This document shows, one piece after another, positions 20,797-29,468 of a stretch of DNA of 64,000 nt. The position numbers were made by a program, and so were the translations under genes. Source of the stretch: Nitrospirota bacterium (GTDB lineage Bacteria; Nitrospirota; JACRHJ01). The stretch covers positions 1 through 64,000 of the forward strand of contig JACRHJ010000006.1 of NCBI GenBank assembly GCA_016212105.1, in the 5' to 3' direction. Each line of letters begins with the position of its first letter. Position 1 is the stretch's first letter. The notes under the pieces were generated by a model. That model was not told the origin of the DNA. It ran no database searches and was given only the letters and a program-made list of their open reading frames with translations.

Positions 20797-22368
20797 ATGG
20801 TCATCTTCGGTCTGAACCTGCTTGTGCCGTTCATGGTGTTTACGCTCGTCGCGGCGGTACTCGCCATGATGAAGTTCATCTCGAACAACTACGTGAAGGT
20901 CCCGCCCAACAAGGTCGCTGTGTTCTACGGGCGGAAGCAGAGGACGCTCGACAACCGGGTGGTCGGGTACAAGGTCGTCACGGGCGGCGCGAAGTTCAGG
21001 GTGCCGCTGCTCGAAAGCGTGACCTACCTCGACCTGAACGTCTTCTCTATAGACCTGACCGTGACCGGCGCTCCGAACAAGGACGGCGTCCTTGTCATGG
21101 TGAGGGGCGTTGCGAACGTCAAGGTGCTCAGTGACGAGGCGTCCCTGATGGCGGCCTGCGAGCGGTTCCTCGGCAAGTCCCCGGACGAGATAAAGGACAT
21201 CGCATACAAGAACCTCGAAGGCCACCTGCGCTCGATCATCGGCAGGCTGACGATAGAGGAGATAGTCTCAGACCGCACGAAGTTCAACCAGGAGGTCCTG
21301 AAGGAGGCGGGCGAGGACCTGAAGAAGCTCGGCCTCGGCGTGGACGTCCTGACCATCCAGGAGATAGACGACCAGTACGGGTACATCAAGTCGCTGGGCC
21401 AGAAGCGTACCGCCGAGGTAAAGAGGGACGCGGACATCGGCCGGGCCGAGGCGGAGCGTGACGCGACGGTAAAGACGACCGACGCCATCCGTGAGGGCAA
21501 GACGCGGGAGAACGAGAACCTCGTAAAGGTGGCCGAGGCGGAGAAGATACGCCAGGTGCAGCAGGCGATATTCGAGGCCGAGGTGGCCAAGGAGAAGGCG
21601 AAGGCCGAGCAGGCCGGGCCTCTTGCACAGGCGCTCGCGCGCAGGGACGTCGTCGAGCGCGAGGTGGACGTCGAGAAGATTCGGACCCTGAAGGAGGCCG
21701 AGGTCGCCATAGCCGAGGCGGACAAGCGGGAGAAGGAGCTTATCGCCCAGGTCATAAAGCCTGCCGAGGCGGAGAAGCTTGCCGCCATAGCGCGCGCCGA
21801 GGGCGAGCGCGAGGCTGCCATCCGGCGGGCCGAGGCGGAGAAGCAGAAGAAGTCGCTCGAAGGCGAGGGCGCGGCGGCCGCGACCCGCGCGACCGGCCAG
21901 GCCGAGGCGGACATCATACGCGCGACCGGCCAGGCCGAGGCGGACATCACGAGGGCGAAACTCCTCGCGGAGGCCGAGGGTATCGAGAAGAAGGCCGAGG
22001 CATACAAGAAGCTGGACGAGGCGGGCAAGCTGCTCCAGGTGCTCGACGCGGTGGAGAGGATACTCCCCGCGGGCCTCGAGAAGCTCGCGCCGGTCATGGC
22101 CGAGATAGCCAAGCCGCTCGGCAACGTGGACCGCATCTCGCTCGTGGACTTCGGCGGGGGCGGGACGAATGGCGGGAGCGTGAACAAGTACGCGCAGATT
22201 GTGCCCGCGACTCTCGTGCAGTTCCTGGAGGGGATGAAGGCGCTCGGCCTCGACCCGTCGCAGATAGAGAAGCTCCTCCGTATAAAGTCCGAGGGGCAGT
22301 CCCTGACCGCCGAGGTTGTGGAGAAGGTACTGCACAAGGATGAGGCGGGGGAAGGGCCGAAGGCGTAA
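20797..22368 (+). CDS. Flotillin/SPFH-domain protein
   Basis: PPNKVAVFYGRKQ; SPFH region then long EA-rich coiled coil (AEAEKIRQVQQAIFEAEVAKEKAKAEQAG). Confidence 0.93.
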   Translation: MVIFGLNLLVPFMVFTLVAAVLAMMKFISNNYVKVPPNKVAVFYGRKQRTLDNRVVGYKVVTGGAKFRVPLLESVTYLDLNVFSIDLTVTGAPNKDGVLVMVRGVANVKVLSDEASLMAACERFLGKSPDEIKDIAYKNLEGHLRSIIGRLTIEEIVSDRTKFNQEVLKEAGEDLKKLGLGVDVLTIQEIDDQYGYIKSLGQKRTAEVKRDADIGRAEAERDATVKTTDAIREGKTRENENLVKVAEAEKIRQVQQAIFEAEVAKEKAKAEQAGPLAQALARRDVVEREVDVEKIRTLKEAEVAIAEADKREKELIAQVIKPAEAEKLAAIARAEGEREAAIRRAEAEKQKKSLEGEGAAAATRATGQAEADIIRATGQAEADITRAKLLAEAEGIEKKAEAYKKLDEAGKLLQVLDAVERILPAGLEKLAPVMAEIAKPLGNVDRISLVDFGGGGTNGGSVNKYAQIVPATLVQFLEGMKALGLDPSQIEKLLRIKSEGQSLTAEVVEKVLHKDEAGEGPKA

Positions 22369-22562
22369 GGCTAATCATGGAACACCAGACCCTGGCGGAG
22401 ACCCCTCACCCCCAGCCCCCCGTTCGACTTCGCTCAGGGCAGGCTCTCTCCCGCGAGGAGAGGGGGATTAAGAGGTCGTCATTCCCGCCCCGGCTTCAGG
22501 CATACCGGGGCAGGCTCCGGCGGGAATCCAGGAATTAGATTTTTCTGCTGGGGCCGGCGCGT

Positions 22563-23636
22563 TTGCCGGCCCCGCATTTTTCTGTTGTCGAGGTTGTTAT
22601 GGGCCTGTTCACGCGTAAAGAAACCAGGGTGGCGACACCGGCCGCCGGGTACACGGAATATTGCGCGGGTATGCCTTTCACCGGCATGCGCCCGCTCGGG
22701 GCGGACGAGCTTGCCGCATTGAACAGGGAGAGAAAAGGATACCTGAAAAAAGCGCTGCTGTACCTTTCGGTCCTGTGTTTCTCTTTCTTCGGCGCATGCA
22801 TGTCCATTGCCTATGACCTGAATATCGACTTAGGTGCCTTCGATACGATATTTGTGATTCTGACATTGTTGGTCTCAATAATCGGGGTCCCGCTTCTAAT
22901 AGTGTATGCCAACGATAATTACAGGCACTATGGAACCCTTAAAGGTACTTGTTCAAGAGCATTTGTGAGGCACTACGAGGGGCGGGTCAATTTCGATGAC
23001 TGGACCGACCCCGTTGTCGAGATGCTCAACGACTCGGGGTTGTTAATACGCGAACCGGATACGGTAAACTCGGTCGAGCTGCTGTCTGACAGGGATACTT
23101 TATACAGGATTAACGGGCAAAGGGCCGTATCGTGGGGGGGAGTCGGACTGACAATCGCGGCTGGCGCTCCTGAAAAAACCGTTCTTTACGCATTGCCGAA
23201 GGAATGGGGGGCGCCAGACTCGCTATCGCTTCTAAGGAGACGGCTTTCCGATGATGAGAAGGTGGAGATTGAAGCGCATGTCCGGAACATACAAAGGAGA
23301 AGATGGTCGGATATGTTCTGGCTTTCATTACTGCTCGCTTATCTTGCCAAGGCTATTTCCCGCGTTTTCTTTAAACTGACACTTGAACAGGCGTCCCCTT
23401 ATATAGCAATACTTGTTGTGTCAGCTTGCGCGTTTATCTTCCTCAACTCAAGAAAGAAGGCCAACGAATTGCTTCTGGATTTGGAGGGCGGCTGGGTAGT
23501 GCAACTGGACCCTGATAAATCGGATTTGAAAGGGGCACCGATCATACCTGCCCAATTAACAGAATTGTTGCCGGTTTCCACTGCCGTCTGGCGTATCGGC
23601 GACAAGCCCGCAGGCTGGAGAAACGCGAAGGGATAG
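22563..23636 (+). CDS. Membrane protein of unknown function
   Basis: Open frame with four hydrophobic segments; followed by a strong terminator. Confidence 0.65.
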   Translation: MPAPHFSVVEVVMGLFTRKETRVATPAAGYTEYCAGMPFTGMRPLGADELAALNRERKGYLKKALLYLSVLCFSFFGACMSIAYDLNIDLGAFDTIFVILTLLVSIIGVPLLIVYANDNYRHYGTLKGTCSRAFVRHYEGRVNFDDWTDPVVEMLNDSGLLIREPDTVNSVELLSDRDTLYRINGQRAVSWGGVGLTIAAGAPEKTVLYALPKEWGAPDSLSLLRRRLSDDEKVEIEAHVRNIQRRRWSDMFWLSLLLAYLAKAISRVFFKLTLEQASPYIAILVVSACAFIFLNSRKKANELLLDLEGGWVVQLDPDKSDLKGAPIIPAQLTELLPVSTAVWRIGDKPAGWRNAKG

Positions 23637-23650
23637 GGTGGAATATATAT

Positions 23651-23685
23651 GGCCGCCCCGCTTAATCAGCGGGACGGCCTTTTTC
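23651..23685 (+). terminator. Rho-independent terminator
   Basis: GGCCGCCCCGCTTAATCAGCGGGACGGCCTTTTT. Confidence 0.8.
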
Positions 23686-23706
23686 ATCTCACGCCTTGCG
23701 CGCGTC

Positions 23707-23823
23707 TCAGTCTATCTTCTTCATCGGCTTGCCGCAGCAGACCAGTCCGCCGCCGCCCGCCTTCGTGACCAGGACTTCGTTGCCGCATACGTCGCATAAG
23801 TAATGCTTTCCGAGATCAGCCAT
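23707..23823 (-). CDS. Stand-alone desulforedoxin (38 aa)
   Basis: Below ORF-track size limit; translates MADLGKHYLCDVCGNEVLVTKAGGGGLVCCGKPMKKID with CxxCG...CCGxPM Fe(Cys)4 motif. Confidence 0.88.
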   Translation of the reverse strand: MADLGKHYLCDVCGNEVLVTKAGGGGLVCCGKPMKKID

Positions 23824-23925
23824 GATTTCCTCCTGTTGATATTGTGCGCCGGTGGCGCGGTCATGTTTTCCGCCTCTATGCAATCCCCTATCCTCGCGGG
23901 AGAGGGGCTGGGGTGAGGGGTCTCC

Positions 23926-24057
23926 TTACCTAACCTTCTCGAACTCTTCCTTCCCGGCGAAGCAGACCGGGCACTTCCAGACGTCCGGCAGGTCCGCGAA
24001 CGGGGTGCCCTCTACCGCCTCGTCATACTCGTAGCCGCATACCGTGCATTTGTACAT
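23926..24057 (-). CDS. Rubredoxin (43 aa)
   Basis: Below ORF-track size limit; [43 protein letters not shown]. Confidence 0.92.
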   Translation of the reverse strand: MYKCTVCGYEYDEAVEGTPFADLPDVWKCPVCFAGKEEFEKVR

Positions 24058-24190
24058 GTTGTGTGAATCTCCTTTCTATTAACGATATCGTCGTGCAATA
24101 TTTCCAGGAAGGGCCGACACGCGGGTCGGCCCCTACATAAAAGCAGGTCCCTCGGCTTCGCTCGGGACGACACGAAATATGTAACCTGTC

Positions 24191-24232
24191 GAAAGTTCTT
24201 GGGCCGCCTTCTTACAAGAAGGCGGGACTTTC
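24191..24232. repeat. Short-form family D palindromic repeat
   Basis: gaaagttcttgggccgccttcttacaagaaggcgggactttc. Confidence 0.7.
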
Positions 24233-24242
24233 GCCCTTGACG

Positions 24243-25457
24243 CTAAAACTTCGCGTGGTATTCCCTGAGCCTGACCGCGAACTCGCGGCCGAAGTTGTAG
24301 CAGGCAAGCTCGTCTTCGTGGGACGGCTTGTAGTTCACCTGCACGCCCGGCTCGAAGACCTCGAGGCCCATCTTCTTGAACTCGTCGTAGGCCTCCCTTA
24401 CAGCGCCCCCGCCCCAGCCGTAGCTGCCGAACGCGCCGACCATCCTGTTCTTTGGCCGGAGTCCCCTCAGGTGAGTCAGGAACTCGGCCACCGTCGGGTA
24501 CAGGATGTTGTTCAGCGTGGGCGAGCCGATGAGGCAGCCGCGCGCCTTCCAGAACTCCTTTATCGCCGCGCTCATCGGCGTTGCCCGGAGCTTTATGACC
24601 TTGCAGTCGAGCCCCTCGTCCTTGACGCCCTGCATGATGGCGAGCGCCATGTTGGCGGTGGACTTCCACATCGTGTCGTAGATGATGGGCACGGAAAGTT
24701 CGGCCGCGCCGTTTGCCAGGTCTAAGTACTTCTGCACGACCTTCTTCGAGTGGCTCCGCCAGATGATGCCGTGGTCCGGGGCTATCATGTCTATGTCGAG
24801 CCCGAGCCTGCCGACCTCGGCCAGCTTGTTCTTTATGATTGGCCCGAACGGCATCAGGATGTTCGCGTAGTAGTCGAGGACCGCGTCGTCCAGCTCGGAT
24901 ACGGACTGGCATGTCACGAACTCGTCGTCGAACCGGGAGGCCGAGGCTATGTGCTGGCCGAATCCGTCCTGCGAGATGAGGAGCTTCTTCTCCTGGACGT
25001 AGGTCATCATCGAGTCCGGCCAGTGGAGCATCGGGGTTTCGAGGAATGTCAGCGTGTGGTGGCCGGTGGACAGAGTGTCGCCTGTCTTGACCACGTTAAT
25101 CTTCCATTTGGAGGTGTCGAAGAACCTCTCCAGCCCCTTCCTGCCCTTCTCGGTGATGTAGATCGTCGCGTCCGGCGCGAGCGCCATGATACGGTCGAGC
25201 CCGGTGACGTGGTCGTCCTCTATATGGTTTACTACCATGTTCTTTATCTTGGACGGGTCCACCAAGCCCTTGATGCTCTTAATGGAGACGTCCACGAAGT
25301 CGAACTTGACGGTGTCCACGAGGGTTATGTCGTCGTCAATTATCAGGTAGTTGTTGTAGGTCGTGCCGCGCGGGGTCTCGTAGCCGTGGAAGTCCCTCAC
25401 CGCCCAGTCCACGGCGCCTACCCAGAAGATGTTCTCTTTTATCTCGACGGACATCAT
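24243..25457 (-). CDS. Flavodiiron protein (FprA/ROO-type A-flavoprotein)
   Basis: MBL di-iron ligands NHIEDDH; C-terminal flavodoxin domain MVGAFGSYGWGGGAVREAYDEFKKMGLEV. Confidence 0.93.
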   Translation of the reverse strand: MMSVEIKENIFWVGAVDWAVRDFHGYETPRGTTYNNYLIIDDDITLVDTVKFDFVDVSIKSIKGLVDPSKIKNMVVNHIEDDHVTGLDRIMALAPDATIYITEKGRKGLERFFDTSKWKINVVKTGDTLSTGHHTLTFLETPMLHWPDSMMTYVQEKKLLISQDGFGQHIASASRFDDEFVTCQSVSELDDAVLDYYANILMPFGPIIKNKLAEVGRLGLDIDMIAPDHGIIWRSHSKKVVQKYLDLANGAAELSVPIIYDTMWKSTANMALAIMQGVKDEGLDCKVIKLRATPMSAAIKEFWKARGCLIGSPTLNNILYPTVAEFLTHLRGLRPKNRMVGAFGSYGWGGGAVREAYDEFKKMGLEVFEPGVQVNYKPSHEDELACYNFGREFAVRLREYHAKF

Positions 25458-25645
25458 GATGCAAGGACCTCCTTAATCCATGCCAGTAGCAGTATACCGC
25501 GTAATTAAATCCACGCAAGTCCTGCAAGGATGTCATTCTGAGCGTAGCGAAGAATCCACGGTTGACTTTGGATGTAAAGAAAAGTCAAAGGTGGGTCCTT
25601 CGGCTTCGCTCAGGACGACAAGCGATAACCTATTTCATCCTGATG

Positions 25646-26221
25646 TTACAGCCTTCCCTCGGCCGAGGCCCAGTCTATGTTCCTGAAGAACGCGCCGATA
25701 TAGTCCGCGCGCTTGATGCCGTAGTCCGTCATGTATGCGTGCTCGAAGACGTCCATGATGAGGAGCGGACGGCAGCCGGCCGGGTGGGCGGTGTCGTGCT
25801 CGTTGATCCAGAAGTTGACAAGCCTGCCGTCGGAGGAGTCCTCGTACAGCACCACCCAGCCGATGCCGCGCATCGCGCCGGTCGCGCGGAAGTCCTTCTC
25901 CCAGGCCTCGACGCTTCCGAACGAGGCCGCCATCTTCTTTGCCAGCTTGCCACCCGCGTCCAGCTTCCCGTCGCCGCCCAGGTTCCCGAAGTAAAGCTCG
26001 TGGAGGCGCATCCCGTTCCACTCCCAGCCGAGCCGGCGCTTCATCTCCGCGTACTCGTAGGCCGAGGCCTTGTCGTCCGCGAGCATCTGCGCGAGGGTGT
26101 TCAGCACCTTGTTGGTGTTGGTCACATAGCCCTGGTACAGGGTGAAGTGGTTCTTCAGAAGCGTCTCGGAAAAGCCTTCCATGCCGATGAGCTTGCTGTA
26201 ATCCTTGGCAGCGTAATCCAT
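25646..26221 (-). CDS. Superoxide dismutase, Fe/Mn family
   Basis: LKNHFTLYQGYVTN; SFGSVEAWEKDFRATGAMRGIGWVVLYED; MDVFEHAYMTDYG. Confidence 0.93.
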   Translation of the reverse strand: MDYAAKDYSKLIGMEGFSETLLKNHFTLYQGYVTNTNKVLNTLAQMLADDKASAYEYAEMKRRLGWEWNGMRLHELYFGNLGGDGKLDAGGKLAKKMAASFGSVEAWEKDFRATGAMRGIGWVVLYEDSSDGRLVNFWINEHDTAHPAGCRPLLIMDVFEHAYMTDYGIKRADYIGAFFRNIDWASAEGRL

Positions 26222-26232
26222 TAATGCCTCCT

Positions 26233-26712
26233 TTAGCCGACTTTTTCAAATGCGTCCTTCCCCGCAAAGCAGACGGGGCATTTCCAGTCATCCGGCAGGG
26301 ATTCGAACGGCGTCGCCTGCTCCTTCTCCTTGTACAGCCATCTGCAGGCGGCACAGCGCCAGAGCCCGAAGTCCTCCCGTTCGACGCGTTTCTCGACAAG
26401 CTCCCAGCCCCTCGCGAGCCATTCCTCCAGGGCGGGCGGGTAAACCCCGGAGAAGATTACCTTGTCCCTGGCGTCTTCCATCGTCACTTCGACCGTGGTG
26501 CCGTCCTTCCTAACGGTGTAGCCCCACTCGAAGTTGTCCTTTGTGTCGGGAGCGGACGTCTTCCCGGTGTATGTGACGGTGTCGCCGGACTTCTTTACCT
26601 TCGACCAGCTGTGGCAGCAGGGCAGCACCGCGGTGCAGCCGCACTTGCCGTTGAACATCTCAAGCCCGTCCACAGACAACCCGCCCGGCACCTTCTCTAT
26701 GACTACTCCCAT
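26233..26712 (-). CDS. Novel Cys-containing N-terminal domain fused to C-terminal rubredoxin
   Basis: MGVVIEKVPGGLSVDGLEMFNGKCGCTAVLPCCHSWSKV... then [42 protein letters not shown]; start reassigned from 26913. Confidence 0.82.
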   Translation of the reverse strand: MGVVIEKVPGGLSVDGLEMFNGKCGCTAVLPCCHSWSKVKKSGDTVTYTGKTSAPDTKDNFEWGYTVRKDGTTVEVTMEDARDKVIFSGVYPPALEEWLARGWELVEKRVEREDFGLWRCAACRWLYKEKEQATPFESLPDDWKCPVCFAGKDAFEKVG

Positions 26713-26783
26713 GAAGCCTCCTGTAATTATACCGGAATATCCGGATTTTGTAAGAAATAATTCGCCACGCAAACGGCGGGCCG

Positions 26784-26942
26784 TCAGGGCTTGCGGACCT
26801 CCCTGCCGCAGGACGGGCATACGGCCGCGTCCTCGTCGGACCAGACCTCGACCTCCTCGCTGCAGCCAGGGCAGCCGAGTACCGTCGGCGAGGGTGAAAC
26901 GCTTACACTGCAATGGGGCTTTGTGAAGAAATCGTCCTGCAT
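26784..26942 (-). CDS. Small zinc-ribbon protein (52 aa)
   Basis: MQDDFFTKPHCSVSVSPSPTVLGCPGCSEEVEVWSDEDAAVCPSCGREVRKP; two CxxC pairs. Confidence 0.65.
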   Translation of the reverse strand: MQDDFFTKPHCSVSVSPSPTVLGCPGCSEEVEVWSDEDAAVCPSCGREVRKP

Positions 26943-27037
26943 TGTGTGCCTCCCTTGGATTTGATAGTAATTATCCCGATTATAGTATTGGAAGCGTTAC
27001 TTGTCAAGAAGAATTCCATTGACATAGACTGAAACGT

Positions 27038-27472
27038 ATGTTAATCTTACGCAATGAGGTGATGATTATGGAAAAGAAGATAAAGATGACCCCGCAGAGG
27101 GCCGCTATAATGGAGTACCTCGATGGCAACATGTCCCACCCGTCCGCGGACGAGATATATACCGAGGTACACAAGATGTACCCGATGATGTCGTTTGCTA
27201 CGGTATACAACACGCTGGACGCGCTCAAGAAGCAGAACATGGTCTGGGAGCTGTCCGTAGACGGCGACAGGCGGCGGTACGACCCCAGGACAGAGCCGCA
27301 CGACCACCTGGTCTGCGTGGACTGCCGCAGCATCAAGGACATAGGACACAACGGCCACAAATGCCCGTCCGGCGACGAGCTGAAGGGTTACATGATACTG
27401 AGGGAGCACGTCGAGTACTTCGGGCTGTGCCCCAAATGCCAGAGGAAGAGGGGCATGGGCGGGGACGGCTGA
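27038..27472 (+). CDS. Fur-family regulator, PerR-like
   Basis: KMTPQRAAIMEYLDGNMSHPSADEIYTEV...SFATVYNTLDALKK; CVDC and CPKC zinc pairs. Confidence 0.9.
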   Translation: MLILRNEVMIMEKKIKMTPQRAAIMEYLDGNMSHPSADEIYTEVHKMYPMMSFATVYNTLDALKKQNMVWELSVDGDRRRYDPRTEPHDHLVCVDCRSIKDIGHNGHKCPSGDELKGYMILREHVEYFGLCPKCQRKRGMGGDG

Positions 27473-27537
27473 CGGACGGGTTCATGTGCGCAATATGCGG
27501 CGCGGGCAGGGACACTTACGCGGAGCCGTGGGCGGCG

Positions 27538-28659
27538 TCAGGCCGTGTCCGGCTGAAGCTTCTTTTTGACTATGGAGAGGTTAATCTGGAGCGTCTTGTC
27601 CGCGGGGTTGGCCTTGTACGCCTCCTCCCAGTCGGCAAGGGCGCCCGCGTAGTCCTTGTCCCTGTACTTCTCGAAACCCGACTCGAAGAACCTGCTGAAC
27701 CGCGCGGAGACGGACTCGCCCGAAGACTCCTTCTTTTTTACAATCCCGCTTATCTTGTCCCGGACCTCGCCCTCCACGGCGGTATGCTGCTCCTCTATGA
27801 CACGCTCGAGCGCGGTCTTGTCCATGCCAGCCGGAGGCGGGACGGACTTCTTGAATACCACCTTCCCGTCGAGGATGACGATGGACAGGAGCTGGTCGGA
27901 CGGGTAGGTCACGAACTCGGTCTGTACCTGGAGGAGCCGGCCGTTGACGTCTATCCCGGAGAGCTTCCCCATCGGGATCTCGCGGTCCTTCCTGCCCTCC
28001 GCCGGGGCAGGTTTCGTAACAGCCGCGTCCCCAAGCTCGGAGAAGTCCACCGGGACGGCGTGTATGGAGAACCCGCCCTCCGTAAGGTCGTACAGCCGCT
28101 CTATGAGCGAGTCGGCGTCGTCCAGGCCGTCGAGGACGACGTTTCCCGCCTTGAACCCGAGCGTCGTCCGGAAGCCCGGCGCGGTAATCTCGACGGACCC
28201 GGTCAGCCCTTTAAGCTCGCAGAACTGCATCAGCTTGACGAACGGGTACCTGGCGAGGTCGCCGTGGAAGATGGGCGTGAGGCATGCGGCCTTGCGGCCG
28301 AGTATCGAGCGCACCTTGGCCTTCATGACCTCCGGGTGGACCGGCTTGACCAGGTAGTCTTCGGCGCCCGAGTCGAGGCCCTTTACCATGACGACCGGGT
28401 CCGTGAGAGACGACATGAAGACGAAGGGCGTCGCCCGGCCCGGGAAGGCCGCCCCGTACTGCTCCTTCAGGTCGAAGCCGCCCATCTCCGGCATCACGAT
28501 GTCCGAGATTACCAGCCGCGGCTCGTGCGACGCGGCGTACTCCAGGACGTCGGAGCCGGAGCCGAACGCGGCAACGTTGTAGCCCGCGCCCGCGAGCGTC
28601 TCCTTAAGACCGCCGAGTACCTCGTCGTCGTCGTCGACTATGATAATCAAGTCCGCCAT
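27538..28659 (-). CDS. Response regulator with DUF4388 and C-terminal TPR-like segment
   Basis: REC IIIVDDDDEVLGG...VISDIVMPEMGGFDL...YLVKPVHP; DUF4388-like middle; FEKYRDKDYAGALADWEEAYKANPADKTLQINL. Confidence 0.85.
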   Translation of the reverse strand: MADLIIIVDDDDEVLGGLKETLAGAGYNVAAFGSGSDVLEYAASHEPRLVISDIVMPEMGGFDLKEQYGAAFPGRATPFVFMSSLTDPVVMVKGLDSGAEDYLVKPVHPEVMKAKVRSILGRKAACLTPIFHGDLARYPFVKLMQFCELKGLTGSVEITAPGFRTTLGFKAGNVVLDGLDDADSLIERLYDLTEGGFSIHAVPVDFSELGDAAVTKPAPAEGRKDREIPMGKLSGIDVNGRLLQVQTEFVTYPSDQLLSIVILDGKVVFKKSVPPPAGMDKTALERVIEEQHTAVEGEVRDKISGIVKKKESSGESVSARFSRFFESGFEKYRDKDYAGALADWEEAYKANPADKTLQINLSIVKKKLQPDTA

Positions 28660-28742
28660 CCGGCTCCCCCGTCAGTAAGACATGCAGGAATGGAATATAT
28701 AATTTTCCAGGGCGAGAGTCAACAGGAATCCATAATAGTCTA

Positions 28743-28777
28743 ACTTCCTGGACCCCGTGTCAAGCACGGGGCGACAC
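28743..28777. repeat. Interspersed palindrome family A (inverted copy)
   Basis: acttcctggaccccgtgtcaagcacggggcgacac. Confidence 0.7.
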
Positions 28778-28799
28778 GTAAGTGCCGGTCGGCCGGCCC

Positions 28800-29468
28800 T
28801 CAGCTCGCGGTCATGATGGACGCTATCTCGTCGATCGAGACCTCTATCTCGCTGCGCTCCTCGACCGTCTGCGGGCAGAGCACCATGAGGAAGTAGGGCC
28901 TGTTGTCTATGTTGAACCGCCGGAGCACCACCTTGTCCGTGTAGTTGATGTCCATCGAGATGTTCTCCGCGCCGGTCTGGCCGAGCATGGGGCCCGCCTT
29001 CTCCAGCGCGTCGCCGAGCACCGACGTGAACGCCGCGAGCAGGCCGCCGTCCACCGGGCTGTTGTACAGCGCGAGGGCGAGGCCGCTCCTGTCCGCGACG
29101 ACCGCGCCGGCAAAGCCAGCCCGCCTGCAAAGCGCGGAAAGCGCGTTCTCAAGGCGGTCGCCCCTGAACTCCGCCTCGGGCAGCGGAGCGGCCTGGACAT
29201 GGGCTGGTGCGGATGCGGGTGCGGGTGCGGGAGGCGCAGGAGCAGCCACGGCCGGAGGCGCGGATACGGGCATTTCCGGAACGGGCGGCGGCGAGGCGAC
29301 AGCCGGCGCGGGCGCCGCCTGTACAGGCGCGGGGCGCGGCGCCTCAGCCGCGGGCGCGGGCGCGGGCGCGGACGGGGCGGCCTCCGCCTGTGCGGGCTTC
29401 GCGCCGAGGAGGCCCGCGATAAGCCTCGCGGCCTCCTTTATCTCAGAAGAGTCCTGTAACAGGCTCAT
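28800..29468 (-). CDS. Roadblock/LC7-like domain protein with Pro/Ala-rich linker
   Basis: PA-rich segment then GFAGAVVADRSGLALALYNSPVDGGLLAAFTSVLGDALEKAG. Confidence 0.75.
   Translation of the reverse strand: MSLLQDSSEIKEAARLIAGLLGAKPAQAEAAPSAPAPAPAAEAPRPAPVQAAPAPAVASPPPVPEMPVSAPPAVAAPAPPAPAPASAPAHVQAAPLPEAEFRGDRLENALSALCRRAGFAGAVVADRSGLALALYNSPVDGGLLAAFTSVLGDALEKAGPMLGQTGAENISMDINYTDKVVLRRFNIDNRPYFLMVLCPQTVEERSEIEVSIDEIASIMTAS

Noticed and set aside
26713-26913. N-terminal extension of the rubredoxin-hybrid ORF
   Set aside because: Overlaps the 52-aa zinc-ribbon gene out of frame; MGVVIEK at 26712 is the more plausible start.
26960-27000. Possible Per/Fur box (tagtaattatcccgattatagtatt) upstream of PerR
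   Set aside because: AT-rich and roughly palindromic but too imperfect to call without a motif model; FIMO with a PerR matrix would decide.
27484-27540. Possible small CxxC peptide (MCAICGAGRDTY) after PerR
   Set aside because: The frame runs into an antisense shadow ORF; only one Cys pair and no independent support.
27361-28743. 460 aa plus-strand ORF overlapping PerR end and opposite REC-DUF4388
   Set aside because: Shadow frame; low-complexity Arg/Val/Glu translation.
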